Origin: Shewanella basaltis
GTDB lineage: Bacteria; Pseudomonadota; Gammaproteobacteria; Enterobacterales; Shewanellaceae
Direction of reading: 5' to 3'
DNA length: 64,000 nt
NCBI RefSeq assembly: GCF_023283885.1
Contig: NZ_JAKILA010000005.1
Coordinates: 62,001 to 126,000, forward strand
A program made the position numbers and the translations under genes. How positions within the stretch are numbered: position 1 is the stretch's first letter; each line of letters opens with the position of its first letter. Shown here one piece after another: positions 7,725 through 17,869 of this stretch. A model generated the notes under the pieces. It did not search any database. It was not told the DNA's origin and saw only the letters and a program-made list of their open reading frames with translations.

Positions 7725-10094
7725 GTGCAGCAATACGTACTCTGGTATCAAGAATTAGGCATGGGTGATGTAAACAAGGTTGGCGGAAAAAACGCATCCC
7801 TTGGTGAGATGATCAGCAATCTGGCTAATGCAGGGGTTCAAGTTCCTGGCGGTTTTGCAACGACTTCTCATGCGTTCAATGAGTTCCTTGAACAAAGTGG
7901 AGTTAACCAGAAAATTTTTGACATTCTGGCTACATTGGATGTTGATAATGTCAATGAACTGGCAAAAGTAGGTGCACAGATCAGACAATGGGTTATTGAA
8001 ACCCCATTCCAGCCTGCACTTGAAGATGCAATCCGTGAAGCTTATGAGCAGCTGTCGAGTGAAACGCAAGACGCCTCATTTGCGGTACGTTCATCAGCAA
8101 CCGCTGAAGACATGCCAGATGCATCGTTTGCGGGCCAACAAGAAACATTCTTAAACGTTAAAGGCTTTGATGCTGTCATGCTGGCCATTAAGCATGTTTA
8201 TGCGTCTTTGTTTAACGACCGAGCCATCTCTTATCGTGTCCATCAAGGTTACGAACATCAAGGTGTTGCTTTATCTGCCGGCGTACAACGCATGGTGCGC
8301 TCAGACAAAGCCGCGTCTGGTGTGATGTTCACAATGGACACTGAATCAGGCAATAACGATGTGGTCTTTATTACTTCATCTTTTGGTTTAGGTGAAATGG
8401 TTGTACAGGGCGCGGTTAACCCTGATGAATTTTATGTTCATAAGCCAATTTTATCTCAAGGTCACGATGCTGTGGTGCGCCGCAACATTGGTAGCAAGTT
8501 AATTCAGATGGTTTATTCTGATGACGCATCTCATGGTAAACAAGTCAAAATTGAAGACGTCGCAGTAGAGCAGCGCCGTACATTCTCCATTAATGATGCT
8601 GAAGTCATGGAGCTTGCAAAGCAAGCGATGATCATTGAGCAACACTATGGCCGTGCGATGGATATCGAATGGGCAAAAGACGGTAACGACGGTAAGTTGT
8701 ATATTGTTCAAGCGCGTCCAGAAACCGTTCGTAGCCGTGAAGACGTACAACTAATTGAACGTTACCATCTTAAAACCAAAGGCGATGTGATTTGTGAAGG
8801 TCGCGCTATTGGTCACAAAATTGGTACTGGTGTTGCGAAAGTATTAGCGTCAATTGAAGATATGGACCAAATTGAGCCAGGTGATGTGTTGGTAACAGAC
8901 ATGACCGATCCTGATTGGGAACCTATCATGAAACGCGCCAGCGCTATTGTGACTAATCGTGGTGGCCGTACTTGTCATGCTGCAATTATTGCACGTGAAC
9001 TGGGTGTACCAGCGGTGGTGGGCTGTGGCGATGTGACTGACCGTATTAAGAGCGGCGATCTCGTGACTGTCTCATGTGCAGAAGGTGACACAGGCCTGAT
9101 TTACTCAGGCCAGCAGCAATTTGAAGTTATTACCAACCGTGTTGATACCTTACCTTCATTACCAATGAAGATAATGATGAACGTGGGTAACCCAGATCGT
9201 GCCTTCGACTTTGCTCGTTTACCTAATGAAGGTGTGGGTTTAGCGCGTTTAGAATTTATCATTAACCGCATGATCGGTATTCACCCTAAAGCATTACTTG
9301 AATTTAACGACCAAACCGCTGAGTTACAATCTGAAATCAATGACATGATTGCCGGTTACGACTCACCAGTTGAATACTATGTTGCTCGCTTGGTTGAAGG
9401 TATCGCGTCTATCGCATCGGCTTTCTACCCGAAAAAAGTGATTGTGCGTATGTCAGACTTTAAGTCTAACGAATACGCTAACTTAGTAGGCGGCGATCGT
9501 TACGAGCCAGACGAAGAAAACCCAATGTTGGGCTTCCGTGGTGCTAGCCGTTATATTTCTGAATCATTCCGCGATTGTTTCGCATTAGAATGTGAAGCGA
9601 TTAAACGCGTTCGTAACCAAATGGGCTTAACTAACGTAGAGGTGATGATCCCATTTGTGCGCACAGTAAGTGAAGCGTCACAGGTGATCGAGCTACTTAA
9701 AGAGCAAGGTCTAGAGCGTGGTAAAGATGGTTTACGCGTTATCATGATGTGTGAATTGCCGTCTAACGCCTTATTAGCTGACCAATTCCTTGAGCATTTT
9801 GATGGTTTCTCTATCGGGTCGAACGATTTAACGCAGCTTACACTAGGGTTAGACCGCGACTCAGGTATTATTAGTCATCTGTTTGATGAGCGTAATGATG
9901 CTGTTAAAGCATTATTATCAATGGCCATTAAAGCCGCTAAAGCCAAAGGTGCTTATGTGGGGATTTGTGGACAAGGCCCATCTGATCACTCTGACTTTGC
10001 CGCTTGGTTAGTCGAGCAAGGCATCGACACAGTGTCATTAAACCCAGACACAGTGATCGATACCTGGCTATATCTCGCCCAAGCACATGGTTAA
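7725..10094 (+). CDS. ppsA: Phosphoenolpyruvate synthase (pyruvate, water dikinase)
   Basis: 789 residues, the family's normal length. It makes PEP from pyruvate and ATP for gluconeogenesis. The N-terminal ATP-grasp domain begins [12 protein letters not shown] and contains [20 protein letters not shown]; the swivelling phosphohistidine domain carries [20 protein letters not shown] with catalytic His at residue 418 and the regulated Thr two residues before it; the C-terminal TIM-barrel has [13 protein letters not shown] and [10 protein letters not shown] with the catalytic Cys at 748. The start is GTG at 7725 with a GCGGAG site 8 bases upstream. It is divergent from its regulator ppsR and followed by a strong terminator. 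Control by HexR is suggested by the operator at 7611-7625. Confidence 0.97.
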   Translation: MQQYVLWYQELGMGDVNKVGGKNASLGEMISNLANAGVQVPGGFATTSHAFNEFLEQSGVNQKIFDILATLDVDNVNELAKVGAQIRQWVIETPFQPALEDAIREAYEQLSSETQDASFAVRSSATAEDMPDASFAGQQETFLNVKGFDAVMLAIKHVYASLFNDRAISYRVHQGYEHQGVALSAGVQRMVRSDKAASGVMFTMDTESGNNDVVFITSSFGLGEMVVQGAVNPDEFYVHKPILSQGHDAVVRRNIGSKLIQMVYSDDASHGKQVKIEDVAVEQRRTFSINDAEVMELAKQAMIIEQHYGRAMDIEWAKDGNDGKLYIVQARPETVRSREDVQLIERYHLKTKGDVICEGRAIGHKIGTGVAKVLASIEDMDQIEPGDVLVTDMTDPDWEPIMKRASAIVTNRGGRTCHAAIIARELGVPAVVGCGDVTDRIKSGDLVTVSCAEGDTGLIYSGQQQFEVITNRVDTLPSLPMKIMMNVGNPDRAFDFARLPNEGVGLARLEFIINRMIGIHPKALLEFNDQTAELQSEINDMIAGYDSPVEYYVARLVEGIASIASAFYPKKVIVRMSDFKSNEYANLVGGDRYEPDEENPMLGFRGASRYISESFRDCFALECEAIKRVRNQMGLTNVEVMIPFVRTVSEASQVIELLKEQGLERGKDGLRVIMMCELPSNALLADQFLEHFDGFSIGSNDLTQLTLGLDRDSGIISHLFDERNDAVKALLSMAIKAAKAKGAYVGICGQGPSDHSDFAAWLVEQGIDTVSLNPDTVIDTWLYLAQAHG

Positions 10095-10152
10095 CCTTGC
10101 TTAAATAGTGTTTAAAATTGCACTTCAACCTGCAATTTTATCAAGTTGTCAT

Positions 10153-10180
10153 AAAAGCCGCTTTTTAGCGGCTTTTTTTT
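10153..10180 (+). terminator. ppsA terminator
   Basis: AAAAGCCGC and GCGGC pair across a TTTTTA loop and are followed by eight T residues. It is a classical Rho-independent terminator 58 bp after the ppsA stop. Confidence 0.9.
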
Positions 10181-10223
10181 GTTTATAATGACAGCAATAC
10201 ATCAATAAAATAATAAGCCCTCT

Positions 10224-13200
10224 ATGTTACCTTTGCTATCACATAAACAAACATTAGAACCTATCTATCTTGAGTATCTTGACGCGCTTGAACAAAGTGA
10301 GTTTGAGGGTGAAATAGACAAGCGTTACAGTGCGCGGCTTATCCAGGCGACCGATAATTCGGTTTATCAATTTTTGCCGCAAGCCGTGATATACCCTCTG
10401 CATCAACAGGATGTTGAACTGGTGTTATCATTAGCAGCACAAGCTAAATACAAACAGGTTACTTTTAGTGCTCGTGGTGGCGGTACCGGCACCAATGGCC
10501 AATCGTTAACTCACGGGCTGATTTTAGACGTTTCTCGTCATTTAAACCAAGTACTTGAAATTAACGCCGAAGAAGGCTGGGCTAGGGTACAAGCTGGTGT
10601 GGTAAAAGATGCATTAAATGATGCACTGCGCCCGCACGGTTTCTTTTTCAGTCCAGATTTATCAACTTCTAACCGGGCGACTATCGGTGGTATGGTTAAT
10701 ACAGATGCCTCTGGTGCAGGCTCATTGGTGTACGGTAAAACCTCAGACCATGTTTTAGGTATTACCAGTGTCCTGATTGATGGCAGTGTACTGAGCACAA
10801 CGCCTCTAGACCACACTTCGCTTGAGCAACAACCTTTTGGTGATAATCAATTAGCCAATACCATTGCCAGCAACATCGCACAACTGTGCCGAGCAAAACG
10901 CGACACGATTATTGAACGTTTTCCTAAATTGAACCGCTTTTTAACGGGTTACGATTTAAAGCACGTGTGGAATGATGAATTAACACAGTTTGACTTGTCA
11001 CGTATTTTAGCGGGCTCAGAAGGTACTCTCGCTGTTATTACTGAAACCAAGCTTAATTTAACGCCGTTACCTAAAACCCGGATAATGGTAAACATCAAAT
11101 ATGATTCATTTGAATCAGCGCTGCGTCATGCTCCATCGTTAGTGCAAGCCAACGCAACCGTGGTTGAAACGGTCGACTCCAAAGTACTTAACCTAGCCCG
11201 TGAAGACATTATCTGGCATTCGGTTGCCGAACATATTAAGGCTGTACCCAATAAGATCATTGAAGGTCTTAATATGGTGGAATTTGCTGGTGACGATGAT
11301 GAAGTTAAACACAAAGTTGCGCAACTAGAAGCCATGCTGACCGAGCAATTAGCGCAGCAGCAATTTGGTTTGGTGGGTTTTCAAGTCATTGAGAATCGTG
11401 TAGATATTGACAGTATTTATGCCATGCGCAAAAAGGCTGTTGGATTATTAGGCGCAACCAAAGGCAGTCGTAAACCCTTGGCATTTGCTGAAGATACAGC
11501 CGTACCTCCAGAAAACTTAGCCGACTACATTATGGAGTTTCGTGCGCTACTGGACAGCCATCAGTTACAATATGGCATGTTTGGCCATGTTGATGCGGGC
11601 GTTTTACACGTACGGCCTGCACTTGATATGTGCGATCAAGCCGACGAAAAACTGTTAAAAGTGATATCTGATCAAGTTGCGGCATTAACGCTTAAATATG
11701 GCGGATTAATGTGGGGCGAACACGGTAAAGGTGTACGCGGTGAATACGGCCCAGCAGTGTTTGGTGATGAGCTTTATGGGGCGCTTGAGCAAATTAAAGG
11801 CTGGTTTGACCCTGATAACAGGCTTAATCCTGGCAAGTTAGTGGCACCACCACAATCTGGTCCATTAATGTACAATGTTGACAGTGCCAAACGTGGCAGT
11901 TTCGACAGGCAAATTCCAATCCAAACACGTAATGCCTTTCCCGATGTGATGAATTGTAACGGTAATGGCCTGTGTTTTAATTACAGCAGTTATTCACCTA
12001 TGTGCCCATCGTTTAAAGCAACAGGTGATAGGGTGCAGTCGCCTAAGGGCCGCGCAGGGTTGATGCGTGAATGGTTGAGATTATTAGAAGCAGAGGGCGT
12101 CGATGTTGATGCATTAGCAAAGTCAAAATCCCTAGGCTGGATGCAACGTACTCAAAACACCCTTAATAACCAACGTGATTACGACTATTCACATGAGGTG
12201 ATGGAGTCACTTAAAGGTTGTTTGGCTTGTAAAGCATGTTCAAGTCAATGCCCAGTAAAAGTGGATGTGCCAAAGTTTAGAGCGCAATTCTTTAATATTT
12301 ACTATAAACGCTATTTAAGACCTGTTAAAGATTATCTGGTTGCTGGCATCGAAGATTCATTGCCTTTAATGGCGACTATGCCAAAAGTGACTAACTTTGC
12401 ATCGCAAAATCCACTTAGCCAATGGGTAATTAAAAAAGCCATTGGTTATGTTGATGCACCTAAATTATCGGTTCCTACACTGAAACAGCGTCTAGATGGC
12501 CATGCTAGCCGCGGTTATGATTTAGATGCATTAAGTGCAATCCCTGAGGCCGAACGCAGTCAATATGTATTGGTGGTGCAAGATCCGTTTAACAGTTTTT
12601 ACGATGCAGGTTTGGTATACCGATTTATTCAATTAATTGAAAAATTAGGTTTTAAACCTGTGTTATTGCCCTTTAAACCCAATGGTAAGCCAACACACAT
12701 TAAAGGCTTTTTGGACAAATTTGCGAAAACAGCACAAGATAGCGCTGACTTTTTAAATCGTGTTTATGGTTTGGGTATGCCAATGGTGGGTCTCGATCCT
12801 GCATTAGTGCTTTGCTACCGAGACGAATATAAAGAGGCATTAGGCCAACGTCGTGGTCCGTTTGAAGTTAAATTGGCCAATGAGTGGCTTATGTCGGTTG
12901 TATCTTCTCGTGACGGTGCCGCTAAGGTGACTGAGCAAGCACCGCAGTTTACTTGGTTTAGTCATTGCACCGAATCAACAGCAAAACCCAACACGGCCAA
13001 TGAATGGAAAGCCATTTTTAGTCATTTTGGAGCCAAATTAAATAGTGTAAATTTAGGCTGTTGTGGTATGGCAGGCACTTATGGCCATGAACTGGATAAT
13101 CTTGAGCGTTCAGAGCAATTATTTGAAATGTCTTGGCAACCAAGCATTGATAAGATTGCTGAAAATAGCCAGGTATTAGTTTCAGGTTATTCTTGTCGTA

Positions 13201-13271
13201 GCCAAGTAAAGCGTTTTGCAGGCTTTAAACCTCAACATCCAATTGAAGCATTGCTTAAGCTAATCAATTAA
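10224..13271 (+). CDS. ydiJ: FAD/Fe-S D-2-hydroxyacid dehydrogenase, YdiJ type
   Basis: This 1015-residue fusion has the length and layout of E. coli YdiJ, a D-2-hydroxyglutarate dehydrogenase. The N-terminal FAD_binding_4 domain contains FSARGGGTGTNGQSLTHG and the STSNRATIGGMVNTDASG flavin loop. A FAD-oxidase C domain follows, with GMFGHVDAGVLHVRP and MWGEHGKGVRGEYG. A ferredoxin-like region has CNGNGLCFNYSSYSPMCPS and CLACKACSSQCPVKVDVP, and the C-terminal CCG-type part has NLGCCGMAGTYGHE. It would oxidise a D-2-hydroxyacid at the membrane and pass electrons to quinone. No strong Shine-Dalgarno precedes the ATG. D-lactate is an alternative substrate. The DUF1285 gene follows after 21 bp and is probably cotranscribed. 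Confidence 0.92.
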   Translation: MLPLLSHKQTLEPIYLEYLDALEQSEFEGEIDKRYSARLIQATDNSVYQFLPQAVIYPLHQQDVELVLSLAAQAKYKQVTFSARGGGTGTNGQSLTHGLILDVSRHLNQVLEINAEEGWARVQAGVVKDALNDALRPHGFFFSPDLSTSNRATIGGMVNTDASGAGSLVYGKTSDHVLGITSVLIDGSVLSTTPLDHTSLEQQPFGDNQLANTIASNIAQLCRAKRDTIIERFPKLNRFLTGYDLKHVWNDELTQFDLSRILAGSEGTLAVITETKLNLTPLPKTRIMVNIKYDSFESALRHAPSLVQANATVVETVDSKVLNLAREDIIWHSVAEHIKAVPNKIIEGLNMVEFAGDDDEVKHKVAQLEAMLTEQLAQQQFGLVGFQVIENRVDIDSIYAMRKKAVGLLGATKGSRKPLAFAEDTAVPPENLADYIMEFRALLDSHQLQYGMFGHVDAGVLHVRPALDMCDQADEKLLKVISDQVAALTLKYGGLMWGEHGKGVRGEYGPAVFGDELYGALEQIKGWFDPDNRLNPGKLVAPPQSGPLMYNVDSAKRGSFDRQIPIQTRNAFPDVMNCNGNGLCFNYSSYSPMCPSFKATGDRVQSPKGRAGLMREWLRLLEAEGVDVDALAKSKSLGWMQRTQNTLNNQRDYDYSHEVMESLKGCLACKACSSQCPVKVDVPKFRAQFFNIYYKRYLRPVKDYLVAGIEDSLPLMATMPKVTNFASQNPLSQWVIKKAIGYVDAPKLSVPTLKQRLDGHASRGYDLDALSAIPEAERSQYVLVVQDPFNSFYDAGLVYRFIQLIEKLGFKPVLLPFKPNGKPTHIKGFLDKFAKTAQDSADFLNRVYGLGMPMVGLDPALVLCYRDEYKEALGQRRGPFEVKLANEWLMSVVSSRDGAAKVTEQAPQFTWFSHCTESTAKPNTANEWKAIFSHFGAKLNSVNLGCCGMAGTYGHELDNLERSEQLFEMSWQPSIDKIAENSQVLVSGYSCRSQVKRFAGFKPQHPIEALLKLIN

Positions 13272-13292
13272 TGCACTGATAAGGCATATAAA

Positions 13293-13733
13293 ATGGCACA
13301 TGAAAACACGGCATTAAACGCATTTACCCATCCAGATGGTGTCGCTTTATGCAGTGATGATGTGCTGTTTCATATTCAGGAAAATGGCGATTGGCTGTAT
13401 CTTAACAGCCCATTGCCAGCCAAATTTGCGGCACTGTTTAGCCGTATCTTGCATTGTATCGATAATGAGTATTACCTTATCACCCCAGTTGAAAAAGTCA
13501 GAGTTAGCGTCACCTCTTATCCATTAATGCTGGTGGATTATCATTTACCTGAGCAATCAACCGACGAATTGGTCTTTAGCACCAGTATTGGTACTGAGTT
13601 GGCTGCGGTAAAAATACAAGACGTTCATGTCACAGATGATGGGATTTATATTCAATTAATCAGAGGGTTAGTTGGTCAGCTAAATCGTGCTTGCTACTAC
13701 AGGTACATTAATGATTACTTATCTTTTGACTAA
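13293..13733 (+). CDS. DUF1285 family protein
   Basis: 146 residues of a small soluble protein. The DUF1285 pattern is recognisable: an ENGDWLYLNSPLPAKFAALF stretch followed by the hallmark YYLITPVEKVRVSV and a hydrophobic MLVDYH segment. Structures are known for the family, but its biochemical role is not established, and I do not assign one. It has an AAGG site before ATG and lies 21 bp behind ydiJ, so it is likely the second gene of that transcription unit. No membrane segment or signal peptide is visible. Confidence 0.85.
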   Translation: MAHENTALNAFTHPDGVALCSDDVLFHIQENGDWLYLNSPLPAKFAALFSRILHCIDNEYYLITPVEKVRVSVTSYPLMLVDYHLPEQSTDELVFSTSIGTELAAVKIQDVHVTDDGIYIQLIRGLVGQLNRACYYRYINDYLSFD

Positions 13734-13860
13734 AATAGCTTCTCTTAACGTATAGAAATGGTAATCTAAAACTGTTCAAGTGTGTTTGACATTGTTATTG
13801 ATATTTGGATTCTAGGCTTGCCGGGAGTCAACACACGGATGACGATGTAGGAGGTATCAT

Positions 13861-14280
13861 TTGAAACGTTATGAAAGTTTAAGTTACCTGATTGCCCATC
13901 TTAACATTGCCTTACAGCAAGAACTTGATACGCGTTTAAAACGCTATGAGTTAGACAGTAAACTGTGGCCTGTATTGTTCACCCTGTGGCAAGAAGAAGG
14001 TTTGAGCCAAACAGAGCTGTCTAAACGTTGTGACGTGGCCAACTACACCATGACTCGCTTGCTTGATACGTTACAGGTGCAAGGGTTTATAACCCGGCAT
14101 CAAGAAGCCGACAATCGTCGCGCTTTTCAAATCTTTTTAACCGACAATGGCAAAGCACTAGAGCAAGACTTAATTCATGAAGCCCAATGGGTTAATGAAC
14201 GCTTTTTAGCTGCACTAACTCAAAGCGAGCAACAAGAGTTTATGCGTTTGTTGAACAAGGTCAACACATTCAGCTTTTAA
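13861..14280 (+). CDS. MarR-family transcription regulator
   Basis: 139 residues. The winged-helix core is LSQTELSKRCDVANYTMTRL (recognition region about 53-75) followed by a wing with DNRRAFQIFLTDNGKAL, both characteristic of MarR dimers that sense small ligands. The start is TTG at 13861: a perfect AGGAGG lies 6 bases before it and no Met start fits better. It has no obvious divergent partner gene; the neighbouring ydiJ unit ends 128 bp upstream and a repeat follows. Its target and ligand are unknown. Confidence 0.9.
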   Translation: MKRYESLSYLIAHLNIALQQELDTRLKRYELDSKLWPVLFTLWQEEGLSQTELSKRCDVANYTMTRLLDTLQVQGFITRHQEADNRRAFQIFLTDNGKALEQDLIHEAQWVNERFLAALTQSEQQEFMRLLNKVNTFSF

Positions 14281-14296
14281 GTACTTGCTATTGGTT

Positions 14297-14561
14297 ATAC
14301 CATTCCGGATTAATAAGTGACCACTCAGAATGCGTCCAGCGGTTTTTGATTAAGGCGTCGCTATGCAGTAATGGTTGTTCCCTTTCAAATAGCGAGAACG
14401 TAAAGCAAAAGCGGCTGGGGCATTCCTTTCAGGCGAGTTTTAAAAGGGCTTACACTGCGTTGCATGACTTCGAAAGAGAAAAACTATTCATTCAGTCATT
14501 CGCCTTGTTTAAGCCCTTTTAAATTCTCGCTGAGAGATCACTTACTAACGCGGAATGGTAT
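14297..14561. repeat. Family C inverted-repeat element, copy 2
   Basis: 265 bp with terminal inverted repeats: the left end is ATACCATTCCGGATTAATAA and the complement of the right end is ATACCATTCCGCGTTAGTAA, with further agreement through GTGA and CTCAG. The interior also has internal complementarity (AAAAGGGCTTA and TAAGCCCTTTT), so the transcript would fold into a long hairpin. No coding potential. Confidence 0.8.
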
Positions 14562-14624
14562 TATCTCATTACACGCGGATATACAGGTAGTTTAGCGTGT
14601 CATTGACTCACATGAGGCTCATGA

Positions 14625-14684
14625 TGTAACGGCACTTCTTGTAACTGCAATCCTTCTAACGGCACTCTTTGTAACGGCACTTCG
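14625..14684. repeat. 15-bp imperfect tandem repeat, four units
   Basis: Four consecutive 15-bp units of the form TGTAACGGCACTTCT (14625, 14640, 14655, 14670) differ by one to four bases. One frame would read V-T-A-L-L repeated, but it has a TAG just upstream and no start codon, so I treat it as non-coding. The rest of 14281-14856 holds family C copy 2 and presumably the promoter of the methyltransferase gene. Confidence 0.7.
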
Positions 14685-14856
14685 CCTCCGTGTTGTTAAC
14701 CTTAAGATAAAGTGTGTATGGCGTAAGCATGATTATTAGGCATATAGTACCGCTTACATGGTGTAGAATAGCGGGTCTTGCTAATGCATTATACAATATG
14801 ATGCAGATATTTAGGTGCTACAGCGCTTTAATGATTACACGTAAAATGAGATTTTA

Positions 14857-16074
14857 ATGTCAAACCTTACTTCTTCTGAACTCAATAGCTTTGTGCAAGA
14901 ATGCGTAATTGCATTAACCGACAACACCTTACAGCGTTTGGTATTTTCTAAATACCGTGGCGATGACAAAGAGCTTAATCGTATTGCGGTGCGTAGTGTT
15001 GAGCTTAAGGATAAACGGTTTGCATCCTGTCTTTATCAATATCGTACTAACCATATCACCAAAAATGTTGAGATCTCTAACGCTGGTGCTCTTTTTGAGC
15101 AGTGGTTGCTGGGTGACTTTCAAAATGCACACTTAACCACAATAGAGTGGGAAGTGCAGTTGAGTATCAGTAAAAAAGGTAAAGTGCTCATTAATAAGTA
15201 CCGCAATAAAAATGCGCCCAAATCCAGCGATAACACAATGCCTGGGGCCGAGATGGCAATGTCGCATAACCGAGAAAAAAAGCGCTTTGTTGAACAACAT
15301 CGGCCTTATTTGCACGAGTTGGGTATTACCGATGCTGTCGGTGACATTATTCCGTCAATGTCTAGAAAGTGGAAGCAAATCAATAAGTTTATTGAGGTAT
15401 TATCGCGTGCTATCGATAACACCGGCCTTGCGGATAAAAATGAAGTACACATAGCTGATTTTGGTTCAGGTAAAGCGTATTTAACCTTTGCAGTACATGA
15501 TTATTTTACTGATAAACTCAAAGTAAAGACACAGGTGACAGGGGTTGAACTGCGTCAGGGCTTGGTTGATTTATGTAACCAAACGGCAAAAAAATTAGCC
15601 TTAACAGGCATTAAGTTTGAGCAAGGTGATGTACAGCATTTTAAAGCTCAAGGTATCAATATCATGATTGCCTTGCATGCGTGTGACATTGCCACAGATT
15701 ATGCTCTGCATATGGGGATCCGCACTGGTGCTGAGATTATTATGTGTTCGCCTTGTTGTCATAAACAAATTCGACCACAAATGCAAAGTCCTGCAATGCT
15801 AGCGCCTTTACTGCAACATGGTATCCACATGGGGCAAGAAGCCGAGATGGTGACCGATGGATTACGTGCATTGTTGCTCGAGGCGCATGGTTACGACACC
15901 CAGGTGTTTGAGTTTATTTCACTGGAGCACACCAGTAAAAATAAAATGATATTAGCCCAAAAACGTAAGCATTCACTGGATAATTCAGCCACTTTAGCTC
16001 AAATAGCAGGCATTAAAGCGTTTTATGGTATCAAAGAGCAGTGCCTTGAAACCTTACTCACTCAAAGTCAATAA
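14857..16074 (+). CDS. SAM-dependent methyltransferase (Methyltransf_32 type)
   Basis: 405 residues. The N-terminal ~170 residues are not recognised. The C-terminal half is a Rossmann methyltransferase: motif I VHIADFGSGKAYLTFAVHDYF (about 197-217, written in part: IADFGSGKAYLTFA), an acidic VTGVELR strand, EQGDVQHF, then IALHACDIATD and MCSPCCHKQIRPQM. The last two are typical of the Methyltransf_32 family. Family members methylate RNA or protein; the substrate here is unknown. The Cys pair plus His in CSPCCHKQ could bind metal. It is monocistronic and ends against a bidirectional hairpin shared with the porin gene. Confidence 0.82.
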   Translation: MSNLTSSELNSFVQECVIALTDNTLQRLVFSKYRGDDKELNRIAVRSVELKDKRFASCLYQYRTNHITKNVEISNAGALFEQWLLGDFQNAHLTTIEWEVQLSISKKGKVLINKYRNKNAPKSSDNTMPGAEMAMSHNREKKRFVEQHRPYLHELGITDAVGDIIPSMSRKWKQINKFIEVLSRAIDNTGLADKNEVHIADFGSGKAYLTFAVHDYFTDKLKVKTQVTGVELRQGLVDLCNQTAKKLALTGIKFEQGDVQHFKAQGINIMIALHACDIATDYALHMGIRTGAEIIMCSPCCHKQIRPQMQSPAMLAPLLQHGIHMGQEAEMVTDGLRALLLEAHGYDTQVFEFISLEHTSKNKMILAQKRKHSLDNSATLAQIAGIKAFYGIKEQCLETLLTQSQ

Positions 16075-16105
16075 ACGCTCAATTTATCAATATGAGCTTT
16101 CAATC

Positions 16106-16150
16106 AACACCATTAAGACACTCCATTATTGAAGTGTCTTAATGAGTGTT
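16106..16150. terminator. Convergent-gene hairpin between methyltransferase and porin genes
   Basis: CATTAAGACACT (16111-16122) and AGTGTCTTAATG (16133-16144) are exact complements around a 10-base loop, extended by AACAC and GTGTT. It lacks a long T run, but lies between two convergent stops, so it probably terminates or protects both messages. Confidence 0.7.
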
Positions 16151-16171
16151 ATCGCAATCTGTATTTATTCA

Positions 16172-17248
16172 CTAAAAACTGTACTGCGCTCTAAAAGCAA
16201 ATGCATTGTCATAGCCAAAGGTTTCACCATCATCTTGATGCCGAGCACGAATCACATTCGCTTTGAACATCAGATCATTACTCACAAGGTAATTTACGCC
16301 AATTGTCAGCGTTTGGGCTTTACGGTTTTCTTGCTGTAATGCAAATTGGCTAACTCGCCATGTCAGCTCCCAGTCGTGTTTGGCTTTGATTGTGCTTAAC
16401 TTGCCAGCTTTGTAACGACGGTTTTTACCCGAAAGGGGATAACTCATTTGGTAATAGCCGCCCTGATAGTGGTAATTGCCACGGGTTTCGTCGTCGGTAT
16501 CTGTCTCGATCCATTCAGCCATAGACACGACACCTAAGTATTGCCACATCAACTCAACACTGGACGATGACATTTCTTGTGCATTTAAGCGAGTACCCTC
16601 AAGTAACGAGTCACTTGAATACACTTCTAGCGTTTCATTAATCCTAAATTCATCCCCTTTGAGTTGCCTTTCACTGAATGCTGAACCAAGATGCACAAAG
16701 TTGTCATTATCATCCACCAAAGCCCAGGTTAACCTACCCGTGACGGCATTACTGTTTTGCGTATTGTCATCCTGAAAATAGCCTAAACTCCATGTAAAGT
16801 CCCCTGGGCTACCGTCAAGTTTTACCCCAACACTGCGCCCTGGTGCTAGTGCCTGCGTCACCATGCTACGTTCAATCATGAAGGTATCGCTTGAGCTGGT
16901 GAGTTTTTCCAAACCAAAGGGTTCTTTTTGCTGACCGACGGTGATGTCGGCCCAGTCAATTGCTTTATATTGAATATAGGCATCTTTAATATTGAGTTTG
17001 CCATCAGCAATATCTACCTGAAATTTACTTTGCCAATGATCAGTTAATTTGGCTTTGGTGCTCAATCTTGCACGGCGAATATCTGTGCCATTGTTTGAGT
17101 GTTGCTCATCTTCAAGGAAAAGATCAGAAAACTGATCATGGTCGACCATGATATAACCACCCAAGCTAAATTGCGGATATTCTGTGGCATTTGTGCCGGT
17201 GGCCAAAACGAATAAGGCCGGTGCACAATAGGAGGCGAGTTTTTTCAT
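16172..17248 (-). CDS. Phosphate-selective porin (OprO/OprP family)
   Basis: 358 residues with a signal peptide (MKKLASYCAPALFVLATGTNA) and a C-terminal aromatic residue (FRAQYSF), the outer-membrane barrel signature. Family motifs are clear: FSLGGYIMVDHDQF, then DIRRARLSTKAKLTDHWQSK, KDAYIQY, and VGQQKEPFGLEKLTSS. OprO/OprP proteins are anion channels with preference for phosphate or polyphosphate, but many family members have other specificities. The start overlaps the DUF4956 stop by four bases (ATGA), so it is translationally coupled as the last gene of the VTC-DUF4956-porin operon. That context supports a phosphate-related role. Confidence 0.85.
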   Translation of the reverse strand: MKKLASYCAPALFVLATGTNATEYPQFSLGGYIMVDHDQFSDLFLEDEQHSNNGTDIRRARLSTKAKLTDHWQSKFQVDIADGKLNIKDAYIQYKAIDWADITVGQQKEPFGLEKLTSSSDTFMIERSMVTQALAPGRSVGVKLDGSPGDFTWSLGYFQDDNTQNSNAVTGRLTWALVDDNDNFVHLGSAFSERQLKGDEFRINETLEVYSSDSLLEGTRLNAQEMSSSSVELMWQYLGVVSMAEWIETDTDDETRGNYHYQGGYYQMSYPLSGKNRRYKAGKLSTIKAKHDWELTWRVSQFALQQENRKAQTLTIGVNYLVSNDLMFKANVIRARHQDDGETFGYDNAFAFRAQYSF

Positions 17249-17868
17249 GATTTTGCCTCCACCGGATTGCTAGTGTGAGTGGCGATAACTTGTTTTTGGC
17301 TGTCGGGAATGTAATAAACGCTAAGTTCGGCAGTGTCTCTTAAAAAATCAATGTGGGCTATTTCAACATTGGTGATATCTAATCCAGTGCGTTCACGCAG
17401 ATCTGCTAATAATAAGGCTTTATTTTTAGGCTTGATGTTCTCAATACGTTCGTATGAAATACGTTGAATTTTATGATGCCCTTGAAAGAAGCGGGTATCG
17501 ACTAAAAATGCAATAAAACATAAAAAAGCATTGATTAAAAACAGCACTAAGGTGGGTAATTTACTCACTGCGCATAGCAGTGCAATGGCTGTAACCATGA
17601 ATAAGTAAGTCATTTCTTTTATCGAAATGGTGTCGGTGCGATAACGCAACATACCAAATACGGCAAACAGCCCAAATGCAAACTCCATCGACATATCAAC
17701 GCCATGAAGCAAATAAGTAATTAAAAATATCCCAATACCAAATAATACAAATGAGCCGGCTACCGTGGCATTTTTATTGCTGCGAAAATAACAGCCATAA
17801 CACAACATGACAATCGATATAAAATTAACGATAAACAGTACAATAAAACTGGAGGTGATCTCGGTCAT
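17245..17868 (-). CDS. DUF4956 membrane protein
   Basis: 207 residues. Four or five hydrophobic helices occupy about residues 8-125, and a soluble C-terminal tail (130-207) has RIENIKPKNKALLLADLRER and a TNVEIAHIDFLRDTAEL beta-rich part. Central conserved FGLFAVFGMLRYRTDTI is the hallmark of DUF4956. Such proteins are commonly encoded next to VTC-domain polyphosphate polymerases, as here: one base separates it from the VTC gene upstream. The role is unproven; an inner-membrane partner for the VTC enzyme is the simplest reading. It overlaps the porin start by 4 bp. Confidence 0.85.
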   Translation of the reverse strand: MTEITSSFIVLFIVNFISIVMLCYGCYFRSNKNATVAGSFVLFGIGIFLITYLLHGVDMSMEFAFGLFAVFGMLRYRTDTISIKEMTYLFMVTAIALLCAVSKLPTLVLFLINAFLCFIAFLVDTRFFQGHHKIQRISYERIENIKPKNKALLLADLRERTGLDITNVEIAHIDFLRDTAELSVYYIPDSQKQVIATHTSNPVEAKS

Positions 17869-17869
17869 G

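Noticed and set aside
14611..14760. Frame encoding a V-T-A-L-L pentapeptide repeat
   Set aside because: The 15-bp units keep one frame open, but a TAG lies just upstream and there is no start codon or ribosome site.
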